Assembly (NCBI RefSeq): GCF_029094505.1
Contig: NZ_CP119108.1
Coordinates: 744,001-808,000, forward strand
DNA length: 64,000 nucleotides
Direction of reading: 5' to 3'
Source: Microbacterium horticulturae
GTDB taxonomy: Bacteria; Actinomycetota; Actinomycetes; Actinomycetales; Microbacteriaceae
Below the pieces are notes generated by a model. The model was not told the DNA's origin, ran no database searches, and worked only from the letters and a program-made list of their open reading frames with translations. This document shows positions 57,581 to 64,000 of the stretch, one piece after another. The position numbers and the translations under genes are program-made. The number at the start of each line of letters is the position of its first letter. The stretch's first letter is position 1.

Positions 57581-58573
57581 TCATTCCGCCGTCATCCCAT
57601 CAATGCCGAACAGTCGCTGCGCGTTGCCGTGGGCGAACAGGCCGCGGTCTTCGTCGGTCTCGAACGCGCTGAAGAACTTCTCGATCTCGCCTTGGCCTGG
57701 TCGTTGGAAGGGGTAGTCGGTCGAAAACATCAGCCGGTCCGCCTCCGTGGCCGTCTGCACATGACGCAGAAGAGGCACGCTGAGCATCCCCGAGCACGTG
57801 ATGAACATGTTCGACCGCAGGTACTCCGACATCGGCCGCTGCAGGCCGGCGATGCGCGCGATGCTGGCTATCCGGTCCTCCCAGAAGAGCAGAAGCTCAC
57901 CCCAGTGCCCGAGGACGATCTGCAGATCAGGATGCCGGTCGAACGTGCCGCGTGCGATGAGCCGGAGCGCCGCGACCGCCGCCTCGATGTGCCAGCCCCA
58001 GCCGAACGTGGCCAGCGCGAGCTCGGTCATCGGCTCGAACCCGCCATACGCCGCGTCGCGGATAGCCCGCGACGGAATCTGTGGATGGATGAAGATCGGC
58101 CGACCGAGCGCGGCTGCCGCTGCGAACAGCTCATCGTTGCGCGGATCGTCCAGTGGCACGCCGCGAGTCGGCCCGTAGACCATGGCACCCACCGCCCCGA
58201 GCGATGCGGCGCGCTCGAGTTCGGCGGCCGCAGCAGCGGGGTCGGACGTCGGCAGCGTCGACATCGTGCGGAAACGATCGGGATGCCGCCGCACGGCCTC
58301 GAGCGATCGGTCATTGAGATCGCGGCTGAGCGCGACCGCGTCGGCGGCTGGGAGCGGCCCGGCACCCGGGGGTGCCGCAGACAAGATCTGCAGGTCGATG
58401 CCCTGTTCATCCATCATGGCAATGCGCGACTCGTCGAGATCGTGGAGCCTGGCGAGGTTGTCGTCCCTCGTATTGAGGGCGAGGCTGTCGTCCCGGTATT
58501 GCTCGGGGAGCGCCTCCAACGCGGCCGTCAGTCCTGGCGTCGTCCAGTGTTCTTCTACAGCGATGACCCTCAT
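57581..58573 (-). CDS. Amidohydrolase family protein (amidohydrolase-2/ACMSD-like)
   Basis: A 330-residue TIM-barrel metal enzyme. Candidate metal ligands are E and H in MRVIAVEEHWTTPGL (the first motif is Glu-x-His as in many ACMSD relatives), a His in PIFIHPQIPSRAI, another in IVLGHWGELLL and Asp in FSTDYPFQRPGQ. Family members decarboxylate or hydrolyse aromatic acids; the substrate here is unknown. GGGAGG precedes the ATG by 6 bp. It is divergent from the DUF2975 gene. Confidence 0.9.
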   Translation of the reverse strand: MRVIAVEEHWTTPGLTAALEALPEQYRDDSLALNTRDDNLARLHDLDESRIAMMDEQGIDLQILSAAPPGAGPLPAADAVALSRDLNDRSLEAVRRHPDRFRTMSTLPTSDPAAAAAELERAASLGAVGAMVYGPTRGVPLDDPRNDELFAAAAALGRPIFIHPQIPSRAIRDAAYGGFEPMTELALATFGWGWHIEAAVAALRLIARGTFDRHPDLQIVLGHWGELLLFWEDRIASIARIAGLQRPMSEYLRSNMFITCSGMLSVPLLRHVQTATEADRLMFSTDYPFQRPGQGEIEKFFSAFETDEDRGLFAHGNAQRLFGIDGMTAE

Positions 58574-58662
58574 GTGTTGCCTCCCGCCACCATTGTGATC
58601 CCGATCGGTTAAGCTATCGTTTCTCGATAGGTCCAGATTGAGAAACGATAGGTGCAATCATC

Positions 58663-59139
58663 ATGCGCGATGCCGCCGTCCTGCTCACCAGAGTCTTCAT
58701 CGTTCTGCTGTTCGCCGCGCTCCTGGTCGGGCAAGTCTGGGTTGTTCCGTCGATCGCGGGGGATACGGCATCCACCGCGCCTGAATTCGCAGGCCTCAGG
58801 GTGCCCGGAATCGTGCTGACCGTGCTGCTGCTGGTGTGTGTGCAGGTCGTGCTCGTATGTGTCTGGCGGCTACTGTCGCTGGTCGACCGCGATGAGATCT
58901 TCCAGCCGCGTGCGTTCGGCTGGGTGAACACCATCGTCATCGCCGTGCTGGCCGCGGTCGTGCTGGTCATCGTGGGCATGGTCCTCATCGATCGCGCGCA
59001 GGCGGGCACACCGCTCGTGCTGATCGGGGGCGTGCTGGCGATCATCGTCGGGCTTGGCATCGCCCTCGTCGTCGTCGTACTCAAAGAGCTGCTGCGCCAG
59101 GCCGTGCAGCTCGAGCAGGACCTGTCGGAGGTCGTGTGA
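58663..59139 (+). CDS. DUF2975 family membrane protein
   Basis: A 158-residue protein with four membrane helices (about residues 6-26, 43-66, 83-105 and 115-140) and a short charged tail, matching DUF2975. In other bacteria the family is paired with a small YozG-type HTH protein, and the next gene is exactly that. Function is unknown; a regulatory membrane module is likely. The stop overlaps the next start (TGATG). Confidence 0.85.
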   Translation: MRDAAVLLTRVFIVLLFAALLVGQVWVVPSIAGDTASTAPEFAGLRVPGIVLTVLLLVCVQVVLVCVWRLLSLVDRDEIFQPRAFGWVNTIVIAVLAAVVLVIVGMVLIDRAQAGTPLVLIGGVLAIIVGLGIALVVVVLKELLRQAVQLEQDLSEVV

Positions 59140-59348
59140 TGCCCATCATCATCGACCTCGACGTGCAGCTCGCCCGCAAGAAGATGGGCGTGAACGAGCT
59201 CGCCCTCGCCATCGGCATCACGCCGGCCAACGTGTCGGTGCTCAAGAACGGTCGTGCCAAGGCCGTGCGGTTCACGACGCTCGACGCCATCTGCCGTGTG
59301 CTGGAGTGCCAACCGGGCGACATCCTGCGCTGGGAGCCCGACGCGTGA
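59139..59348 (+). CDS. YozG-like Cro/XRE helix-turn-helix regulator
   Basis: A 69-residue Cro/C1-type HTH protein: RKKMGVNELALAIGITPANV and SVLKNGRAKAVRFTTLDAIC form the DNA-binding helices, ending CRVLECQPGDILRWEPD. It pairs with the DUF2975 gene and is coupled to it by a 1-bp overlap. It probably regulates its own operon. The GTG 3 bp upstream is a possible alternative start. Confidence 0.92.
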   Translation: MPIIIDLDVQLARKKMGVNELALAIGITPANVSVLKNGRAKAVRFTTLDAICRVLECQPGDILRWEPDA

Positions 59349-60136
59349 GGATCGTCGCCCGCGTCGCCGCGGTGCTCGGGTACGTCACCGTCGTCTGCGT
59401 GCTCCTCGCGTGGCTCTTCTGGACGCTGCTCGTGGTCTGGGGCCGCACCGACACGACGTACGTCGCCGACGAACCAGAAGCCTGGCAGCGCCGGCTCGCC
59501 GGCGCAGGCATCGCCGTCGGGCGGGTCTCCCTCATCGCGGGCGTGGTCCTCGTTGCAGCCGTCGTGCTCGCCGTCGTGGCCGCGCGCCGTGACCGTGAGG
59601 GATGGATGTCGCTCGGCATCGTGATCGGATTGTTCAGCCTGGTTGTCCTGCTCAACGCGGGACTCACCTGGGCCTCCTTCGTGTCGAGGGTGAACGCCGC
59701 GCTCGCATCTTTTCAGGAGTACGGCACGAGCACTCCACCGCGGTTCGAGCCGCCGACACGCCACGACGCACGCGTCGAGATCGATCGGATGGTCAGAGAA
59801 TCGCTCGACGCCGTCGTCGATCCGTGGGATGCCGAAGGCCACCGCCTCGCTATCGGCGATGTCCCCGTCACCTCCTCGCCCTGCCACGCCGACAGGTATT
59901 TCGGAGACGTCACACAGTACGCCGACCTGGCGCTGCGCACCGCCGACCCGAACGCGGCATCCGATATCCTCGCCGCCTGGGATGAGGCCGGCTACGACGA
60001 CGATCGCGATGGGCAGGATGCCGTCCGGTACAGCGACCTGCTCCCGATCAAGCGGATGACACTGCACGATACGACCGCCACCGACGGGTTCGTTCGGCTG
60101 CACATCGAGAGCCAGTGCTCGAAAGACGAGGACTGA
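59345..60136 (+). CDS. Hypothetical membrane protein
   Basis: A 263-residue protein I cannot assign. Three hydrophobic helices span residues about 4-30, 50-75 and 85-108. The remaining 150 residues are outside or cytoplasmic and acidic, with two cysteines (SSPCHAD and SQCSKDED). The GTGA overlap with the HTH gene shows that it belongs to the DUF2975 operon. Confidence 0.6.
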   Translation: MRIVARVAAVLGYVTVVCVLLAWLFWTLLVVWGRTDTTYVADEPEAWQRRLAGAGIAVGRVSLIAGVVLVAAVVLAVVAARRDREGWMSLGIVIGLFSLVVLLNAGLTWASFVSRVNAALASFQEYGTSTPPRFEPPTRHDARVEIDRMVRESLDAVVDPWDAEGHRLAIGDVPVTSSPCHADRYFGDVTQYADLALRTADPNAASDILAAWDEAGYDDDRDGQDAVRYSDLLPIKRMTLHDTTATDGFVRLHIESQCSKDED

Positions 60137-60152
60137 CGTCGTGAGCGCGCGC

Positions 60153-60158
60153 TACAGT
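60153..60158 (+). promoter_or_regulatory. Leaderless-type -10 element of the 361-residue protein gene
   Basis: TACAGT lies 7 bp before the ATG at 60166. Confidence 0.4.
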
Positions 60159-60165
60159 CGCGATC

Positions 60166-61251
60166 ATGGTGTCTGCGAAAGAACTGCTCGAGGGACCTCG
60201 CGGTCGCGGACTGTGCCTCCACCTCGCGACGAGCCTTGATGAGGAGGTCATGTCGGCGGTCTTCGACCTCGGGTACCAGTTCGATCCGGATGCGGGAACC
60301 TCTCGTGTCCGCATGACGTTCGCCGGGGACGACCCCGACGGCGCACCGCGACCCGCCCCACACACGATCGGCGACCTCACTCGCCTGCTCGCCGCGCCGG
60401 ACCTGAACGGCATCACACCCGACCTGCTCGACGAAGCCCTCGCCCGCTCGGTCGATGACGCACGCTACTGGCAGTCACCTCCGGGGGAAGACATCCTCGC
60501 CGGCCGCCCCGACATCATCGCCGCACTTGCGCCGCTCGCCGACGCCGTCGCAGAAGCAGCACCCGAATGGTGGAGCGCCGACCGCCGCGTCGAGCAGTGG
60601 GCCATTGAGTGGCGCGAGCCGGGCGACCCGGTGTCGCTGAGCACCGACCCGGCGGTCGCGCTCGCGCAATGGCGTGCGAACACCCTCGCCGAAGAGGCGA
60701 GCGCCGAGCGCGATCGTCCGCGCGACCCCACGGCGAACTGGTCCGGCACCTGGTGGACCACCCCGCACGGCGTGATCACCACGACCGGCGACACAGACAC
60801 CAACACAGCCCAGCCCGTCGGCCTGCGCCACGTCGAAGACGGCTTCGGGTGGGAGCAGGCCACAGCGATTCCCATCCGCGGCGCGGGTCGCACCTATGAG
60901 ATCCACGACGCTGAGGCGTGGGCGCAGCTGTGCCGACGGCATCCCCTCGACGTCTCGGCATCCCGTCGTCACGACTGGTTCCGCACGACCGGTCGCGACG
61001 GCCGCTGGTTCATGCCCGATTGGCAGAGCGTGGCGACGGAATGGGATGCCGTGCACCTCAGCGCCCGCGGATACCTGCGTGCCGCGACCCGCGCGATCTC
61101 CGTCGACGACGACCACGCCACAGTGATCGCCGGCTTCAGCCCCGACCTCACGATCTGGCTCACCGATCGCGCGCGCGAGTGGGAAGGCGGTCGCGTCGAA
61201 TGGCGGTGCGACGAACCGCACAGCAGCGACAACGTCTGGAGACGGGCATGA
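60166..61251 (+). CDS. Hypothetical protein, Trp-rich, no recognised family
   Basis: A 361-residue soluble protein with no motif I recognise. It is strikingly rich in Trp and Asp/Glu (for example NWSGTWWTTPHGVITTTGD and HDWFRTTGRDGRWFMPDWQ) and has no signal peptide or membrane helix. A start ELLEGPRGRGLCLHLATSLD and repeated Trp-Arg or Trp-Asp pairs suggest a binding protein of beta-rich fold. It overlaps the VIT1-type gene by 4 bp, so the two are co-translated. Confidence 0.65.
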   Translation: MVSAKELLEGPRGRGLCLHLATSLDEEVMSAVFDLGYQFDPDAGTSRVRMTFAGDDPDGAPRPAPHTIGDLTRLLAAPDLNGITPDLLDEALARSVDDARYWQSPPGEDILAGRPDIIAALAPLADAVAEAAPEWWSADRRVEQWAIEWREPGDPVSLSTDPAVALAQWRANTLAEEASAERDRPRDPTANWSGTWWTTPHGVITTTGDTDTNTAQPVGLRHVEDGFGWEQATAIPIRGAGRTYEIHDAEAWAQLCRRHPLDVSASRRHDWFRTTGRDGRWFMPDWQSVATEWDAVHLSARGYLRAATRAISVDDDHATVIAGFSPDLTIWLTDRAREWEGGRVEWRCDEPHSSDNVWRRA

Positions 61252-61955
61252 GCGGCCACGAGAACGAACCGCACGAACCAGGGCTCGCGCAGCGGCTGAA
61301 CTGGCTGCGCGCCGGCGTGCTCGGGGCGAACGACGGCATCGTCTCGACGGCGGCGGTCGCGGTCGGAGTGGCAGGGGCGACGGAAGCCGTGGGTCCGGTG
61401 TTCCTCGCGGGAGCGGCCGCCCTCGTCGGCGGAGCCATCTCGATGGCCCTCGGCGAGTACGTCTCGGTCTCGAGTCAACGCGACAGCGAGCGCGCCCTCA
61501 TCGCCAAGGAGCGCGCCGAGCTCGCCGACGACCCCGATGCCGAGTTCGAAGAGCTCGTCGGGCTGTACGAGCAGGAGGGGCTCAGCCGCGAGACCGCGCG
61601 CACCGTGGCGACCGAGCTCACCGAGAAGAACGCGCTGAAGGCACACCTGTCGATGGAGCTGAACATCGACCAAGACGACGTCGTGAGCCCGTGGGCCGCC
61701 GCCGGTGCCTCGGCGATCTCGTTCACGATCGGCGCGTTGCTGCCGCTGCTGACGATCCTGCTGACCCCGCCCGCCGTGCGCGTCGCGTGGACGTTCGTCG
61801 CCGTGCTGATCGCGCTCGCCGTCACCGGATACATCGCCGCGTGGATAGGTGGCGCCGTGCGCTGGCGCTCGATGACCCGCACCGTGCTCGGGGGAGCGCT
61901 GGCACTGGCCGCGACGTTCGCTGTGGGAACGCTGTTCGGCACGTCGGTCGGTTGA
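61248..61955 (+). CDS. VIT1/CCC1 family iron/manganese transporter
   Basis: A 235-residue membrane protein of the vacuolar iron transporter family, by analogy exporting or storing Fe or Mn. Five helices are interrupted by a cytoplasmic domain of about 80 acidic residues (AELADDPDAEFEELVGLYEQ) that could bind metal. Conserved segments are LGANDGIVSTAAVAVGV and SMALGEYVSVSSQRDSERA. It is translationally coupled to the upstream unknown protein. Confidence 0.92.
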   Translation: MSGHENEPHEPGLAQRLNWLRAGVLGANDGIVSTAAVAVGVAGATEAVGPVFLAGAAALVGGAISMALGEYVSVSSQRDSERALIAKERAELADDPDAEFEELVGLYEQEGLSRETARTVATELTEKNALKAHLSMELNIDQDDVVSPWAAAGASAISFTIGALLPLLTILLTPPAVRVAWTFVAVLIALAVTGYIAAWIGGAVRWRSMTRTVLGGALALAATFAVGTLFGTSVG

Positions 61956-61988
61956 CACCGGGCTTAACCTGAGATCGGGGACAGGTTC

Positions 61989-62990
61989 ATGGGCTCACGC
62001 AGACGATCGCAGGTACAGCATCGGAGTGGAGTCCGCTCTGTTCTGCGCGCGGTCGGGGTGGCCATGGCATCCACTCTCGGTCTCGCCGTCGCCGTCATGG
62101 CGCTGACCACCGCTGAAGGGCTCATGGTGCGCGAGCGGCTCGCTCCGACCCGCATGGGGCCGATCCGGCCCCGCGGCGGACGCTACGGCGCGCATCACCC
62201 GGGGCCGCCGATGAAGCTCGGGATGCTGGGCGACTCGCTTGCCGTGGGGTACGGCGCCGACCATCCCGACGAGACGCCCGGGAGCCTGCTCGCGATGGGA
62301 CTGGCCGACGCGGCCGACCGGCAGGTGGAGCTGACGAACGTCGCGGTGGTGGGCGCCGAGTCGACCGCACTGGTGGCGCAGCTCGCAGAGCTGCTCGAAG
62401 ATGTGCCCGACCCCGATGTCGTGGTGATCGTGATCGGTGCGAACGACGTCATGCACCTCAAACGCCTCACCGATGCACTGTGGCCGCTGTCTGAGACGGT
62501 GCGCGATCTGCGTCGCCGTCATGTGCAGGTTGTGGTGGCCACGTGCCCCGACCTGGGCACGGTGCAGCCGTTCTCGCAGCCGTTGCGATTCTTCGCGCAC
62601 TGGTCGAGTCGGCTCACCGCGACCGGTCAGGCGATCGTTGCGCTGCGCGCCGGCGGGCGCACTGTCTCGCTGGCCGACACGCTCGGGCCGCTGTTCCGGC
62701 GCGACCCCGAGGGGATGTTCTCGATACACGACCACCTGCACCCCTCCGACGCCGGATACCGGGCCGCCGCTGCGGCGATTCTGCCCAGCGTGTGCGCCGC
62801 GGCCGGGTATCCGCGACCGCAGGATGCCGTCGTGCCGCATCGTGTCTACCGCAAGGGGAGCAAACACCCGCTGGCTTGGTGGGCTTTCCGCGCATCGCGG
62901 CGCGTCGGCGCGCGACTCACGGCTTCGGAGAGCACCGTGGAGGGCATTCGCACGGCCCGGACTCAGCGAACGCATCCGGAGAGTGGATAA
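61989..62990 (+). CDS. SGNH/GDSL hydrolase family protein
   Basis: A 333-residue SGNH esterase-like enzyme. A short N-terminal hydrophobic segment (residues 14-37) may anchor or secrete it. Block I is GMLGDSLAVGYGAD with the nucleophile Ser, block II is NVAVVGAES, block III is VIGANDVM and block V is DHLHPSDAGY, carrying the catalytic Asp and His. The substrate could be an acyl ester or carbohydrate ester. About 60 basic residues follow the domain. Confidence 0.88.
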   Translation: MGSRRRSQVQHRSGVRSVLRAVGVAMASTLGLAVAVMALTTAEGLMVRERLAPTRMGPIRPRGGRYGAHHPGPPMKLGMLGDSLAVGYGADHPDETPGSLLAMGLADAADRQVELTNVAVVGAESTALVAQLAELLEDVPDPDVVVIVIGANDVMHLKRLTDALWPLSETVRDLRRRHVQVVVATCPDLGTVQPFSQPLRFFAHWSSRLTATGQAIVALRAGGRTVSLADTLGPLFRRDPEGMFSIHDHLHPSDAGYRAAAAAILPSVCAAAGYPRPQDAVVPHRVYRKGSKHPLAWWAFRASRRVGARLTASESTVEGIRTARTQRTHPESG

Positions 62991-63049
62991 AATCGATCGC
63001 TGGCGCGTGTGACGCGCATCCGCGATTCCCGACATCCAGGAGACGACAC

Positions 63050-64000
63050 ATGGCCGCCTTGTCAGGTCGCGTCTCCGACGCGTGGACGCGCCCGTCCCCG
63101 ACCGTCGCCGCCGCTCCTGCCGAAGCCACCGGCGTCGCGCACGCGAAGGTCATTCTGCTCGGTGAGCATGCCGTCGTGCACGGCGCCCCGGCGATAGCAC
63201 TGCCGGTGCACGGGCTGACGCTGACCGCAACCGTCACGCGCACCGACCGTCCGCTCTGGATCGACTCCGTGCTCTACCGCGGCCCGATCGCAAGCGCCCC
63301 CGAGCTGCTCGCAGCGCCCCTGACCGCGATCACCGAGACGCTGCGCCACGTCGGCGCACCCGCGACCGGGCTCGCGGTGCGCATCGACGGAGAGATCCCC
63401 GCCGAGCGGGGACTCGGCTCGAGCGCCGCCGTCGCAGCCGCCATCGCCACCGCGGTCGCGCGCAGTCACGGTGTCGAGCTCGACGATGCCGCACGGTTCG
63501 ACCTCACCCAGGCGGCCGAACGCGTCGCCCATGGTCGCCCGAGCGGCCTCGACGCGCGCTCGGTGGTGTCCGAGACGCCGGTCTGGTTCCAGGCCGGCAC
63601 GGCGCGCGCACTGCCCAGCGCGCTGGGCGGCGTGTTCGTCATCGCCGACACCGGATTGCACGGGCGCACGCGCGAGGCCGTCGGCGACGTCGCAGCCCTC
63701 AGAACAGCCGAGCCCGACCGGGTCGCCGGCATCCTGACCCGCATCCGGGAGCACACCGAGGCCGCCGTGACCGATCTCGCCGCCGACGACCGTGCGTCCC
63801 TGGGCGCCCGCATGAGCGACACACACGCCCTGCTGCGCGAGCTGACCGTCAGCAACGCTCAGCTCGACCGGCTCGTCGCCTCGGCGACCGCGGCCGGGGC
63901 GCTCGGTGCCAAGCTGACCGGCGGTGGACGTGGCGGCTGCGTACTCGCACTCGCCGACACCGACGAGATAGCCGCGCAGGTGGCGGCCGCGATGCGTGCG
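63050..64000 (+). CDS. mvk: Mevalonate kinase, C-terminus cut by the window end
   Basis: A GHMP kinase that phosphorylates mevalonate in the mevalonate route to isoprenoids. Of the 317 residues present, HAKVILLGEHAVVHGAPAIA is the first motif and ERGLGSSAAVAAAIATAVAR the ATP-binding glycine loop. AHGRPSGLDA and KLTGGGRGGCVLALAD (third motif) follow. These fit mevalonate kinase better than homoserine or galactokinase. AGGAG about 8 bp before the ATG is its ribosome binding site; TAAAAT at 62989 may be its -10 element. Further mevalonate-pathway genes probably lie downstream. Confidence 0.93.
   Translation, partial: MAALSGRVSDAWTRPSPTVAAAPAEATGVAHAKVILLGEHAVVHGAPAIALPVHGLTLTATVTRTDRPLWIDSVLYRGPIASAPELLAAPLTAITETLRHVGAPATGLAVRIDGEIPAERGLGSSAAVAAAIATAVARSHGVELDDAARFDLTQAAERVAHGRPSGLDARSVVSETPVWFQAGTARALPSALGGVFVIADTGLHGRTREAVGDVAALRTAEPDRVAGILTRIREHTEAAVTDLAADDRASLGARMSDTHALLRELTVSNAQLDRLVASATAAGALGAKLTGGGRGGCVLALADTDEIAAQVAAAMRA

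Overview
The window is high-GC DNA (about 70 % by eye) with dense, short-spaced genes, frequent GTG starts and 4-bp ATGA/GTGA gene overlaps. The gene content fits an actinobacterium of the family Microbacteriaceae, and Microbacterium is my best guess. Supporting features are a menaquinone pathway, system II cytochrome c maturation, a mevalonate kinase, a bS22-type 32-residue ribosomal peptide, DUF7882 and DUF222/HNH proteins, and many genes that appear leaderless. The genus is inference; no rRNA is present to confirm it.

Layout. 0-2.2 kb: a DrrAB-type ABC exporter divergent from a TetR regulator. 2.2-7.6 kb: a small BldC-like HTH protein, bS22, a rhodanese, a glutaredoxin-like protein, a Dabb protein, an archaeal-type aspartyl-tRNA synthetase, a VOC protein, a PLP decarboxylase and a histidine phosphatase. 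7.6-11.7 kb: TlpA/ResA-CcdA-ResB-CcsB, the cytochrome c maturation operon. 11.9-18.2 kb: a PPOX protein, then a YhgE/Pip protein and an MmpL transporter carrying a degenerate ABC-ATPase-like tail, divergent from a TetR regulator whose intergenic region holds three 17-bp-spaced repeats. 18.3-39 kb: a menaquinone region with menC, menB, menE, menA, menD, menF, menG, a polyprenyl diphosphate synthase and ctaB. It is interspersed with a PadR/HAAS pair, an LLM oxidoreductase, a complete polyamine ABC transporter, a PPK2 kinase and a ferredoxin-NADP reductase. 39-41.2 kb: an MFS exporter and an alpha/beta hydrolase.

41.6-49 kb: YajQ, then a maltodextrin operon (binding protein, MalF, MalG, GH13 hydrolase, PfkB kinase) behind two perfect LacI-family operator matches and without its own ATPase. 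49-54 kb: tRNA-Tyr, an MFS transporter, a LuxR-type response regulator overlapping a DUF7882 gene, a Pro-rich membrane protein and an inositol monophosphatase family enzyme. 54-57.5 kb: an M23 peptidase, tRNA-Thr, tRNA-Met and a DUF222/HNH protein. 57.5-64 kb: an amidohydrolase, a DUF2975/XRE pair, two unrecognised proteins, a VIT1/CCC1 transporter, an SGNH hydrolase and the start of mevalonate kinase.

The main biological theme is membrane electron transport. Quinone head group (men genes), quinone tail (prenyl synthase, with mevalonate kinase at the right edge), heme o (ctaB) and cytochrome c assembly lie within about 30 kb. The most unusual items are the MmpL protein with its ABC-like tail beside a YhgE protein built on two arrays of exactly seven-residue glycine periodicity, an over-represented GGATGCCGC word, and two in-frame copies of an interspersed repeat inside ccsB and menD.
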